This document shows positions 1 through 8,733 of a stretch of DNA of 64,000 nt, in pieces. The notes beneath the pieces were generated by a model. The model was not told where the DNA came from. It saw only the letters and a program-made list of their open reading frames with translations, and ran no database searches. How positions within the stretch are numbered: the stretch's first letter is position 1; each line of letters starts with the position of its first letter. The stretch covers positions 1,801,001 to 1,865,000 of the forward strand of contig NZ_CP017241.1 in the NCBI RefSeq assembly GCF_001908375.1, written 5' to 3'. Made by a program: the position numbers and the translations under genes. This stretch comes from Rhizobium etli 8C-3 (GTDB taxonomy: Bacteria > Pseudomonadota > Alphaproteobacteria > Rhizobiales > Rhizobiaceae).

Positions 1-1014
1 GCGCAGCGGCCGCCACCACCATTCGTTTTCGAGATACCAGCGTACGGTCTTCTCGATACCGGTTTCGAAGGTTTCCTCAGCCTTCCAGCCGAGTTCGCTT
101 TCGAGCTTGGAGGCATCGATCGCGTAGCGTGCGTCGTGTCCGGGGCGGTCGGTGACGTTGGTGATCAGCTGCGCGTGCGGGGCATTTTCCTTGTAGACGC
201 AGTCGAGTATGGCGCAGATGCGCTGAACGACGTCGATGTTCCGGCGCTCATTGCGGCCGCCGACATTGTATTTCTCACCGGGGCGGCCACGGGAGGCGAT
301 GGTGTAGAGCGCGCGGGCGTGGTCTTCTACGTAGAGCCAGTCGCGGACATTGGCGCCGTTGCCGTAGACCGGCAGCGGCTCGCCTTCAAGCGCATTCAAG
401 ATCATCAGCGGGATGAGCTTTTCCGGGAAGTGATACGGGCCGTAGTTGTTGGAGCAGTTGGAGACGACCACCGGCAGACCGTAGGTGCGGTGCCAGGCAA
501 TTGCCAGATGGTCGCTGGCGGCTTTGGAGGCCGAATAGGGCGAGGACGGATCATAGGAGGTTGTCTCCTCGAAAAGACCCTCGTCGCCGAGCGAGCCGTA
601 GACTTCGTCCGTCGAGACGTGCAGGAAGCGAAAGGCACTCTTCCCACCGGCATCAAGGCCCTCCCAATAGTGCCGTGCGGTATCCAGCAGGCTGAACGTC
701 CCGACGATGTTGGTCTGGATGAAATCGGCAGCTCCCGAGATCGAGCGGTCGACATGGCTTTCGGCGGCGAGATGCATGACGATGTGCGGGCGGAAGGAGG
801 CGAATGCCTCCTGGATCTTGGCGCGATCGCAGATGTCGGCGCGCAGGAACTGGTAGTTAGGCGACGCTTCGATGGGCGCCAGGGATGCCAGATTACCGGC
901 ATAGGTCAGCTTGTCGACATTCAGCACCTCGGCGCCGATCTCGCCGACGAGATGGCGCACCAGTGCCGATCCGATGAAGCCTGCTCCGCCCGTCACCAGT
1001 ATGCGCATCCTCAT
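1..1014 (-). CDS. rfbB: dTDP-glucose 4,6-dehydratase, C-terminus cut by window edge
   Basis: Converts dTDP-glucose to dTDP-4-keto-6-deoxyglucose, the branch point for rhamnose and many amino-deoxy sugars. The reading frame is open from 1014 down to base 1 (338 codons) and lacks only its last few residues. Visible are the Rossmann motif GGAGFIGS near the N-terminus, the catalytic YSASK of the SDR family about halfway, and the ending [10 protein letters not shown] typical of RfbB. The start is ATG at 1014, overlapping the rfbC stop as ATGA, or the second ATG at 1008. It is the downstream gene of an rfbC-rfbB pair and supplies precursor to the glycan genes to its right. Confidence 0.93.
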   Translation of the reverse strand, partial: MRMRILVTGGAGFIGSALVRHLVGEIGAEVLNVDKLTYAGNLASLAPIEASPNYQFLRADICDRAKIQEAFASFRPHIVMHLAAESHVDRSISGAADFIQTNIVGTFSLLDTARHYWEGLDAGGKSAFRFLHVSTDEVYGSLGDEGLFEETTSYDPSSPYSASKAASDHLAIAWHRTYGLPVVVSNCSNNYGPYHFPEKLIPLMILNALEGEPLPVYGNGANVRDWLYVEDHARALYTIASRGRPGEKYNVGGRNERRNIDVVQRICAILDCVYKENAPHAQLITNVTDRPGHDARYAIDASKLESELGWKAEETFETGIEKTVRWYLENEWWWRPLR

Positions 1015-1592
1015 CAATCCTCGGGTTGTTTTGCTGAATAGGAAAAGAGCTTGGGCAAGTCGGCCAGCCGCGGCAACGTCCTGTCCTTGTCGGACAGCAC
1101 GATGGCTTTCTCGTCTATCGGCCAGCGAATGCCGATAGCCGGGTCGTTCCACGCGATGCCGCGGTCATGCTGCGGGTTGTAGGGGGCGGTCACCTTGTAG
1201 CTGATGACGCTGTTGGGCTCGAGCGTGGCGAAGCCATGCGCAAAGCCGGGCGGCACCCAGAGCTGCGTGCCGTTTTCCAGCGAGAGCTCCCGGGAGAGCC
1301 AGTTGCCGAAGCTCGGTGAGCCGGTACGGACGTCGACGACGACATCCATGATACGGCCGGCAAGGCAGCGCACCAGCTTTGCCTGTGCGAAGGGCGGTAT
1401 CTGGAAATGCAGTCCCCGGACGGTTCCGGGCGCAGCAGAAAACGATTCATTGTCCTGGATGAAGGTGACGTCGGCCACATTTTGCCGGAACCAGGCATCC
1501 TTGAATACCTCGGAAAAATAGCCGCGGTGATCGCCGAAGCGTGGCGGCGTGATCGCGACAATGCCCTCGATGGCAGTGGTCTCAATACGCAT
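1014..1592 (-). CDS. rfbC: dTDP-4-dehydrorhamnose 3,5-epimerase
   Basis: Epimerises C3 and C5 of dTDP-4-keto-6-deoxyglucose on the way to dTDP-L-rhamnose. The 192-residue length fits the family. The N-terminal RGYFSEVF, the cupin motif GTVRGLHFQ, the PPGFAHGF segment and the late [11 protein letters not shown] stretch are all in place, so the active-site histidine is present. It overlaps rfbB by four bases, which suggests translational coupling. No rfbD or rfbA homologue is visible in the window; they may lie to the left. The product may therefore be a dTDP-6-deoxy or amino sugar other than rhamnose. Confidence 0.95.
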   Translation of the reverse strand: MRIETTAIEGIVAITPPRFGDHRGYFSEVFKDAWFRQNVADVTFIQDNESFSAAPGTVRGLHFQIPPFAQAKLVRCLAGRIMDVVVDVRTGSPSFGNWLSRELSLENGTQLWVPPGFAHGFATLEPNSVISYKVTAPYNPQHDRGIAWNDPAIGIRWPIDEKAIVLSDKDRTLPRLADLPKLFSYSAKQPED

Positions 1593-1612
1593 GACTCACC
1601 TTTCTGCCGTTC

Positions 1613-3685
1613 TCATCGAACGTCCTTCATGACGTTCATTAGCATTTCTGCCTGCGAGCGTCCTTTCATTGCCGCGAAACCCTTCGCGGCTATGGTATTG
1701 CGCTCATCGGCATCTGCAATCAGCTTGTGGCAGCGCTCGATCATGGTGTCGTAGGGCTCGATCGCCAAACCGCCGATGAACGGCTGGAGGTCCGGATCGC
1801 GGGTGTCGCCTTCGCTCAGCACGCAAACGCAGTTGGCGAGCAGATAGGAAATCCGCACGATTTCGAAGACGCCGCTCGAATAATGATGGATGTTGATGAC
1901 GATCTTGGCGCGGGCAATGGCCGCATCGCGTTCCGCACCATAGATGTTGAATAGATGTGCGACCTTCAGCCCTCCCTGTTCCAGAGCCTTCAGGATATGG
2001 TGGCGACGCTCGTTCATCGAGCCGTAAAAGAGGACGTCGATATCCTTGACGGGGGCGTGCTTTATCTGGCTGAGGCAGCCGCTGTAACCGATTTCCAGCA
2101 CGCCTGCGTGTTCGATGCCCTTGGCTGCGAGGTTTTCCCGATTGCGCGGGCTGTAATCGAGAACCGGCAGCGACTTCAGGATCGTGGTGTAGCGCGGATT
2201 GATCCAGATGCTTTCCTCGGAGACTTGCTCGAGATTGATGACGACGCTGTCCTTGGGTAGATGTCCAACGATTTCGGCAGGGAGAAGATTACCCCCGTAG
2301 ATGATCGGCGCACGGCCCGCGAAAGCGTCCATGTCGCGAACGATCGGTGCGGAGCCGCCGAGTTCCTCGAAGGCGCCCTGCAGGCCCAGCGCGACCTCGT
2401 CGAAGGCGTGGCTATGATTGTAATTGGCGGGTGTCACGATCCAGATGCAATGACGGTCCTTGTGCTTCTGCCATCCGCCCGCAAAGGGCTGCATTGCGTT
2501 GCGGAGCGCCGGCTCGGTCTTCGCTACGGTAGGCGCCGCGGGTATTTGGGCATGTACGGCTTCCCGTTTCATTGGGGAGGCACCTGAAGCCTGCGGAGCA
2601 TAGGCGCGTATCAATTCGCGGCCACCGATGAACTGGCCGCGCGGCATCCAGGCAGGGGGGTCGTCGGCGCCCCAGATGAGATGCGGCTGCTTGATCAACG
2701 GCTGGCGGCGCTCCTGCCAGGAGGTCAGGAGAGCTTGGTCACGACTTTGCAGAAAGGCCTCCTTGGCGGCGAAGAGACTATGCAGCATACGGCCAAGGCG
2801 GACGCCGAACTTCCACTCGAAATCGGCGACTGTCGGTACGAAGGCGGTGATCTTCAATCCTGTGGTGACAGCCTGCTGGACATAAAGACCGAGCAGACGC
2901 TCGATCACAAAGGGACGCATATTCGCGCTGGCATCGCGTGAGTAGTGGGCCGCACCTGCATAGGCGGTGCCCGCCGCCGTGCCGAGCCGCGCTTCGTTTT
3001 CCAGCGATTCGAGAATGCGTTCGCAAAAGGCGAAATACCCGGACCAGAATTTCCGGTTGCCGCAGAAATAGTTGCAGAACATGAAGGCTGTCTTGTCCTG
3101 CGGCGGCGCGATTGGAAGACCGAGCTTCTGGATGTGCAGGAAGATCGGCTCCATGCCGGGATGGCCACCGAGCAGAGAATGTTCCCAGACATTGCTGTAG
3201 ATTGCCGCATGGCCGATCAGCGGATTATAAAGATACGCATCGGCACCTTCCGCCCTGGCCTTTTCCGCCTCGGTAACGAAGGAGGGGAAGCTGGTGACGG
3301 ACTTCATCTCGAATTTGCTAGAAAGCAGCCCCCAGAACACGTCGTCGCCGAGGCCGATCGCACCATGATGTTGATGCAGGATACGGAAGAGCTCGTATTC
3401 GCGAGTTGAAGCCTGCGTATTGAATGAAATGTCGAGCGGCACTGCAGCTTTGTCAAGCTGGCCGCGTTGCGAAGGATCGAGATAGGGCTGATAGACGATG
3501 ACCGATCCGGTGCTGGCAGCTTTTTCCGTGAGAGACGCCAGATCAGGAAGGTCGGCCGGCAGAGCGGAAATGGGCTGATTGATCGTCAAGGCATCGTCCT
3601 TCGCGCATGGCTGCCGTCTCCGTGATTGATGAAACGGCATTCGGTCTTGTCTGGGTGCGACTATTGGACGTGAAGCTTGCGCCAC
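1613..3685 (-). CDS. large two-part putative glycosyltransferase
   Basis: A 690-residue protein with two parts. The last ~260 residues look like the C-terminal half of a GT-B glycosyltransferase: a DVLFYGSMNERRHHIL segment, then NIHHYSSGVFEIVRISYLL, the usual nucleotide-sugar-binding region. The first ~330 residues (STREYELFRILHQHHGAIGL, then a block with FMFCNYFCGNRKFWSGY) are not a family I can name; they faintly resemble DUF4422-like glycan enzymes. It lies 20 bp upstream of rfbC on the same strand. The first ~30 residues read like untranslated sequence; a TTG at 3589 with AGGACG just upstream is a credible alternative start. Assignment to glycan assembly is inference from the C-terminus and neighbours. 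Confidence 0.75.
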   Translation of the reverse strand: MAQASRPIVAPRQDRMPFHQSRRRQPCAKDDALTINQPISALPADLPDLASLTEKAASTGSVIVYQPYLDPSQRGQLDKAAVPLDISFNTQASTREYELFRILHQHHGAIGLGDDVFWGLLSSKFEMKSVTSFPSFVTEAEKARAEGADAYLYNPLIGHAAIYSNVWEHSLLGGHPGMEPIFLHIQKLGLPIAPPQDKTAFMFCNYFCGNRKFWSGYFAFCERILESLENEARLGTAAGTAYAGAAHYSRDASANMRPFVIERLLGLYVQQAVTTGLKITAFVPTVADFEWKFGVRLGRMLHSLFAAKEAFLQSRDQALLTSWQERRQPLIKQPHLIWGADDPPAWMPRGQFIGGRELIRAYAPQASGASPMKREAVHAQIPAAPTVAKTEPALRNAMQPFAGGWQKHKDRHCIWIVTPANYNHSHAFDEVALGLQGAFEELGGSAPIVRDMDAFAGRAPIIYGGNLLPAEIVGHLPKDSVVINLEQVSEESIWINPRYTTILKSLPVLDYSPRNRENLAAKGIEHAGVLEIGYSGCLSQIKHAPVKDIDVLFYGSMNERRHHILKALEQGGLKVAHLFNIYGAERDAAIARAKIVINIHHYSSGVFEIVRISYLLANCVCVLSEGDTRDPDLQPFIGGLAIEPYDTMIERCHKLIADADERNTIAAKGFAAMKGRSQAEMLMNVMKDVR

Positions 3686-3787
3686 ACTGTTCGCGAGGAC
3701 TTTTGCTGGTCAGCCTGGGAACAGGTTGAAGCATGATGTTGGACCAAGCCCAATTTGCGCGATATGCCCAACCTTCGGACGGCGGTC

Positions 3788-4897
3788 ATGAAAAACGAAA
3801 AGATCTTTGTAACGAGGCCCAGCTTGCCGCCGCTCGAGGAATTCATTCCATCGCTGGAAGCGATCTGGAACAACCGCATCCTGACCAATGGCGGACCATT
3901 TCATCAGCAATTGGAGCAGGAACTGTGCAGCCATCTCGGCGTCAAGCATATCAGCCTGTTCTCCAACGCCACCGTTGGGCTGCTGACTGCACTTCAGGCA
4001 CTGCGCATCACCGGCGAGGTCATCACCACGCCTTATTCCTTCGTGGCCACCTCGCATTCGCTTCTGTGGAACGGCGTGAAACCCGTCTTCGTCGATATCG
4101 ATCCGGTAACGCTCAATCTCGATCCGGCAAAGATCGAGGCGGCAATCACCCAACAGACGACGGCGATCATGCCGGTGCATTGCTATGGCCACCCTTGCGA
4201 CGTCGATTCGATTCAGAAGATTGCCGATCTTTACAATCTCAAGGTCATCTATGACGCCGCCCATGCCTTCGGCGTTGAGGACGGGCGGGGAAGCATCCTC
4301 AATCACGGCGACCTTTCGGTCCTGAGCTTCCATGCGACGAAGGTCTTCAACACTTTCGAAGGCGGGGCGATCATCTGCCCGGACGCGAAGACGAAGACAC
4401 GGATCGACCAGCTGAAGAACTTCGGTTACGTCGATGAAGTCACCGTGGTGGCGCCGGGCACGAACGGCAAGATGAGCGAATTCAACGCCGCGCTCGGCCT
4501 GCTGCAGCTGAAATACATCAAATTCGCGCTTGAAAGCCGCGAGGTGATCGACCGCGCCTATCGCGAGCGGCTTGGCGGCGTTGCAGGGATCGAATGCCTG
4601 GACCGTTCCGGCGAGACGGTGTCCAACTTCTCCTATTTTCCGATCCTCGTCCGTCCCGGCTATCCCATTTCGCGCGACGGACTGTATGAGCGGCTGAAGG
4701 AGAACGGCATTCACCCGCGTCGCTACTTCTATCCGCTGATCTCGACGTTCTCGATGTATCGCAGTCTGCCATCCGCACAGCAATCGAACCTGCCGGTCGC
4801 AACTGAAGCCGCCCAACAGGTGCTTTGCCTTCCCATTTATCCGGACATGGGGATGGAGATCGTCGATAAGGTCTGCACGCTGATCGAGTCGGCCTAG
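3788..4897 (+). CDS. DegT/DnrJ/EryC1/StrS sugar aminotransferase
   Basis: PLP-dependent enzyme that transaminates nucleotide-linked keto-sugars, probably the 4-keto sugar made by RfbB. Numbered from ATG 3788: the TNGGPFHQQLE entry region is at 33-43, the PLP-phosphate and ring contacts SNATVG and DAAHA at 59-64 and 156-160, and the Schiff-base lysine is K185 in FHATKVFNTFEGG. The 369-residue length is normal. An upstream in-frame ATG at 3755 exists, but MKNEKIFVTRPSLPP is the conserved N-terminus. It is divergent from the glycosyltransferase at 1613-3685. The exact sugar (for example a dTDP-4-amino-4,6-dideoxyhexose) cannot be read from the sequence. Confidence 0.88.
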   Translation: MKNEKIFVTRPSLPPLEEFIPSLEAIWNNRILTNGGPFHQQLEQELCSHLGVKHISLFSNATVGLLTALQALRITGEVITTPYSFVATSHSLLWNGVKPVFVDIDPVTLNLDPAKIEAAITQQTTAIMPVHCYGHPCDVDSIQKIADLYNLKVIYDAAHAFGVEDGRGSILNHGDLSVLSFHATKVFNTFEGGAIICPDAKTKTRIDQLKNFGYVDEVTVVAPGTNGKMSEFNAALGLLQLKYIKFALESREVIDRAYRERLGGVAGIECLDRSGETVSNFSYFPILVRPGYPISRDGLYERLKENGIHPRRYFYPLISTFSMYRSLPSAQQSNLPVATEAAQQVLCLPIYPDMGMEIVDKVCTLIESA

Positions 4898-5126
4898 AGC
4901 ACGATATTCGACTGTCGCCCGGCGGCGGATTGAAAGACCTGCGGCGCGAGATCGCGCAAATAGCAGGCCGGTGGCTCGTTTGTTTCAGAGGTCAGAGCAA
5001 GCTCCGTCCCAGCGGATTGGCGCTGCCTATGAAATTTGCAGGTTACGCATCGTGGACGGTTGTTCATCAGGATGCGGCGTTATCATAGATCACGCGCCGC
5101 ATCCTTTCATTCTCATAGGCGCCTGG

Positions 5127-6341
5127 CTAGAGCGCCAGTTGCGGAGCCCGGACTTCGATCCGCTCCTTACCCGAGCGGAATATGCCTTGCGGCTCAACCT
5201 CGACCCATCTGTTTTCGAGCCGCGAGCATTCGATTGCTTCCAGCAGCCGCAGTCCTTCCTCCGCCTCCTCGAGTCCGAGCACATAGGGATGGGCCAGGCG
5301 TGCGGAATTTGCCCTGCATTGCAGCAGGGAATCGGCAAGGTCGGCATAGTAATTCGCAAAGGCTTCGATGAAGCCTGACGGATGGCCTGCCTTGAAGCGC
5401 TCATAGCGCGCATCATTGGCGATCACGATGTCCGGGCTGGCCCGATCGAGGATCTGCTTGCGGCCGTTACGGTCGTAGAAATAGGTGACTTCGGGGACTT
5501 CCTGGTGCCATTCGATCGACGCCTTGGAGCCGTAGAGCCGCACTCGCAGGCCGTTGCGCTGCCCGAGCGCGGTCTTGCCGTACCACATACTGCAATGCAG
5601 GCCGCCGGCGCAGCGCACGAGCGCATGGACATTGTCGAGCACCTGCGGAAAGTTGCCGAAGCTCTGGCTGGTTGCGCACACTTCTTCCGGCTTCCGATGC
5701 GTCAGGAAGTACAAAAGCGAATGCACATGAACGCCGAGATCGAGCGAGACCGTTGGCACGATACCGTCGTGCAAGCGCCAATCCTGCGGCGTCATCGGCG
5801 TCCCGTCGCGTCGGAAACGGAGGAAGGTCTCCTGCGGCATCTCGATATGGATCTGCTGCAGATCGCCGAAAATTCCGTGCTCGACCATGCTGCGGATTTC
5901 GCGAAGCATGGGATATCCCGTGTAGTTGTAGGTCACGGCCAAGAACCCTCCGTTCGCGCGGGCTGCGCCGATCATCCGGGCTTCGGCACTCGAACCGGCA
6001 AGGGCCTTTTCGCAGATCACCGAGACGCCCGCCTCGAGCGCTGCGACGACTTGCTTCGTATGCTGTTGAGTCGGCGTCAGCACGACAAGGGCGTCGATAT
6101 TGCCGGCCTCCTTGGCAAGCAGAGTGTCGAAGTCGGCGTGGCAATGTTCCGGCAGGATGCGATACTGCCGCGCAGTCTCCCGATTGATGTCGTCGTGGCG
6201 GCTGAAGCAACCGGCGACGAGATCGAATTTCTGATCAAGCTCGATTGCATCGCGATGGGCGCGACCCACGGCAGAATTGACGGCACCGCCTAAAAAAGCG
6301 AGGCGCAGCTTCTCGGGTACTCCCAGTCTTGAGCGGATCAT
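5127..6341 (-). CDS. Gfo/Idh/MocA-family NAD(P)-dependent oxidoreductase
   Basis: Predicted sugar or cyclitol dehydrogenase. Residues 11-30 form the dinucleotide-binding start (LRLAFLGGAVNSAVGRAHRD), 110-114 are CEKAL (the family's EKP-type motif with Ala in place of Pro), and 201-205 are DLGVH, matching the catalytic D-x-G-x-H region. The 404 residues are typical. Its start overlaps the stop of the ATP-grasp gene by four bases (6338-6341), so the pair should be co-translated. The substrate is unknown. In this context it may oxidise C3 of a nucleotide sugar or prepare an acyl acceptor, which is inference. Confidence 0.85.
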   Translation of the reverse strand: MIRSRLGVPEKLRLAFLGGAVNSAVGRAHRDAIELDQKFDLVAGCFSRHDDINRETARQYRILPEHCHADFDTLLAKEAGNIDALVVLTPTQQHTKQVVAALEAGVSVICEKALAGSSAEARMIGAARANGGFLAVTYNYTGYPMLREIRSMVEHGIFGDLQQIHIEMPQETFLRFRRDGTPMTPQDWRLHDGIVPTVSLDLGVHVHSLLYFLTHRKPEEVCATSQSFGNFPQVLDNVHALVRCAGGLHCSMWYGKTALGQRNGLRVRLYGSKASIEWHQEVPEVTYFYDRNGRKQILDRASPDIVIANDARYERFKAGHPSGFIEAFANYYADLADSLLQCRANSARLAHPYVLGLEEAEEGLRLLEAIECSRLENRWVEVEPQGIFRSGKERIEVRAPQLAL

Positions 6342-7519
6342 GCGAGATCTCCCTGCATCGTTTGAAGTGAAATGAATGTCTTGAAGTCCGGCGTCACCTT
6401 CAGCATCTCATCGCGCGTCCCGAAGCGTGCGTAGAGGATGGCGAGCTTGTCGAACGGCGCCGAGTTCATCGGTTTGCCGGTGGTCTTGAGCTGCAAGATG
6501 CGGACATCGGATGACGGAATGGAGTGCGAGAAGGAAAACGGCGTCGACGGCGTGTCGGAAGTGATCGTGTGACGCCCGAAGAACAGCGGTGGATCGAAGC
6601 GCGGGGTGACCGAGAATGCCTCGCCGAGCAACAGCGTTATGACGAGGTCGGCATAATCGATGCCGAGAGACTGGTCTACGAGCGAACCATAAAGATCGCC
6701 GGGGCAGCGCCGCATGCATTCGATGATCCAGACATCGTCGCCATCCGACAGGAACTGCGTGTGGATCAGGCCGTCCTGTAGTCCCAGCAGCTTGACGACG
6801 CGCGCCATGATGGCTCGCGTCTTCGAGCGAACGGTTTCGAAAAGGCGTGAGGGATGGTTCGATGAATCGACCTGGTAGGGATAGACCGTGCAGTATTCAT
6901 CGACGAAGACGTCAAACACGATCTCCTGATCTTTGATGAAGGCTGAATGGCTGTGCAGGCTGCCTTCGATGAACTCCTCGATGACGACCCCGGCAGAGCG
7001 CGAGTTCCTTCTGGCATCGGCGACGGCGGCGGCAAGTTCTGCTCTGTCAAAGATCTTCGTGACGCCGCGGCCGCTGAAACTATCGCTCGGCTTCACCAGC
7101 AGCGGATAGCGCAGCGCCCCGGTCTCGATTGGCGAATCACCCTGCAGGCGCACCGAGCGCGGGGCAGGGATATCGTTCCGTTCGGTAAAGCGACGGAATG
7201 CATGCTTCGTGTGAATGATGGTTGCGGTTTCCATGGAATCGAAGCGCGGAAATCCGAGTTTTCCGGCAACGAAAGTTGTCGACATGTAGGCGACGTCATT
7301 GCCCGTCGGCACGATGAAGTCGAAATCGCCTTTTTCGACGAGGGAAAGCAGCGCGTTCGGATCGCTGTAATCAATGAAATGCGATTGATCCGCATGAGCG
7401 TGGCATGGTTCATCCGGTCGGTTTCCGCACACGGAAATATGCAGGCCGCGCCTTTTCAAAGCGAACAGAAGAGGAACTGCGCTGAAGTTACTGCCGACGA
7501 GCAATGCTCTCTTGGTCAT
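6338..7519 (-). CDS. ATP-grasp carboxylate-amine ligase-like protein
   Basis: ATP-grasp enzymes join a carboxylate to an amine through an acyl-phosphate. Numbered from MTKRALLVGS: residues 1-100 are a pre-ATP-grasp Rossmann-like domain, 142-151 (VKPSDSFSGR) the phosphate-binding lysine and flexible loop, 181-183 (EEF) the adenine-contact region, and 266-277 (IECMRRCPGDLY) the metal-binding end of the fold. The 393 residues look intact. ATG 7519 is preferred over 7531. It is the first gene of a two-gene operon with the oxidoreductase. Beside a sugar aminotransferase, an N-acylation of an amino sugar with an amino or hydroxy acid is plausible but unproven. Confidence 0.82.
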   Translation of the reverse strand: MTKRALLVGSNFSAVPLLFALKRRGLHISVCGNRPDEPCHAHADQSHFIDYSDPNALLSLVEKGDFDFIVPTGNDVAYMSTTFVAGKLGFPRFDSMETATIIHTKHAFRRFTERNDIPAPRSVRLQGDSPIETGALRYPLLVKPSDSFSGRGVTKIFDRAELAAAVADARRNSRSAGVVIEEFIEGSLHSHSAFIKDQEIVFDVFVDEYCTVYPYQVDSSNHPSRLFETVRSKTRAIMARVVKLLGLQDGLIHTQFLSDGDDVWIIECMRRCPGDLYGSLVDQSLGIDYADLVITLLLGEAFSVTPRFDPPLFFGRHTITSDTPSTPFSFSHSIPSSDVRILQLKTTGKPMNSAPFDKLAILYARFGTRDEMLKVTPDFKTFISLQTMQGDLA

Positions 7520-7603
7520 TCTCAAATCCACTCCACGCCTCAGATGCGCTGACGTTGGCCTGTTGGAACGGCACAGCCGATAACAGGGTGTGCAGTCGCA
7601 CGT

Positions 7604-7639
7604 CGTCCGTTTTCGATATGCGAAAGGCGAAAACGGACG
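7604..7639. repeat. perfect 12-bp inverted repeat in a divergent promoter region
   Basis: CGTCCGTTTTCG at 7604-7615 is repeated inverted as CGAAAACGGACG at 7628-7639, with a 12-base spacer. It sits in the 335-bp space between the ATP-grasp start (7519) and the FkbM-type methyltransferase start (7855). No T-run follows, so an operator or an mRNA hairpin is more likely than a terminator. Nothing else was recognised in this gap. Confidence 0.7.
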
Positions 7640-7854
7640 CGATGGCGAGAGTCATAGGATGCGGGCGTTACCTGAGGCTTGCCGCCTGAGGCCGGACGGC
7701 GTCAGATTTCATTGCCGTGGCCGCTACCTTGTTTGTGGGAAGCAGTCGGGCCGCCTTGTTAAGCGGATTACCATCTCATACGCTTTCAGCCGTGATTCCA
7801 ACCTCCGCATCGGCCAGAGATGCAGACTGCAGCTGCGAAAAGAGACACCGCGCA

Positions 7855-8688
7855 ATGAACGAAAAACTGCCTGATCTGATTGAAGGCGAGCGTATCTTCT
7901 TCCAAAAGGTGTTTGAACGGCAGTCCCGCGCGACAATGGAGATGCGGGAGCAATGGCGCGCGGAAACGATTCTTCAGCGAAGAAGACGCGTGTCGTCAGA
8001 GATCTACGACCTTCTTGGCGGGGTGGTGAAATATGGTCCGTTCAAGGGACTTTCGCTTGCGAAGAACAACTGGTGGGGCGGTGGCGACTTCGGGTCGATG
8101 CTCTTGGGCCTCTATGAGAAGGAAATATTGGATTTTCTCTTCTCCGAAAGATTGGATGGCTTTGAGAGCTTCGTCGATGTCGGGGCCGCCGATGGATACT
8201 ACGCAATCGGCATGCTTCGGTCGGCCAGGGTGAAGAACGCCGTCTGCTTCGAGTTGAGCGAGGAAGGGCAGCGCACCATTGCATCGAATGCAGAGTCGAA
8301 TTCGACCTCGGACAGGATCCAAATTTACGGGGCCGCAGACAGGCGGTTCTATGAAAAGCTCAGCCACCTTGATCTGGCGAAAACAATCGTTCTCGTCGAC
8401 GCCGAGGGTGCGGAATTCGAAATCTTTGACGACGTTTCTTTGGAGGGCCTGAAACAGGCGATGATCGTCATCGAGATCCATAACTGGGTTGAGGATTTCT
8501 GGGAAAAATATACACGGTTCCTCTCTTCGGCCTCAGCGCTGTTCAATGTCGAATTCATAGCTCCTGCAGTCAGGGATCTGACGCAGTTTCAGGAATTGAA
8601 CGATTTCACCGACGACAACCGCTACCTCATTTGCTCCGAGGGCAGGCCAAACGTCATGCGCTTCATGGTCTTGACACCCAAGGGCTGA
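7855..8688 (+). CDS. FkbM-type SAM-dependent methyltransferase
   Basis: Predicted O-methyltransferase acting on a sugar or glycan. The SAM-binding motif I is FVDVGAADGYYAIG, about residues 110-123 of 277. Acidic motif II (CFELSEEGQ) and the IVLVDAEGAEFEIFDD segment characteristic of FkbM proteins follow. The N-terminal ~100 residues are charged and unassigned. ATG 7855 was chosen; an in-frame ATG at 7717 would add 46 residues of non-conserved sequence. It stands alone on the plus strand between two minus-strand operons. The acceptor is unknown. Confidence 0.8.
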   Translation: MNEKLPDLIEGERIFFQKVFERQSRATMEMREQWRAETILQRRRRVSSEIYDLLGGVVKYGPFKGLSLAKNNWWGGGDFGSMLLGLYEKEILDFLFSERLDGFESFVDVGAADGYYAIGMLRSARVKNAVCFELSEEGQRTIASNAESNSTSDRIQIYGAADRRFYEKLSHLDLAKTIVLVDAEGAEFEIFDDVSLEGLKQAMIVIEIHNWVEDFWEKYTRFLSSASALFNVEFIAPAVRDLTQFQELNDFTDDNRYLICSEGRPNVMRFMVLTPKG

Positions 8689-8733
8689 TTGCGCCGGGAG
8701 GCCTGGAGCGCACAGAACGCTTCAGCCTCTCAT

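Noticed and set aside
3710..4816. Long minus-strand frame opposite the aminotransferase
   Set aside because: A mirror of codon bias in the true plus-strand gene; no family features.
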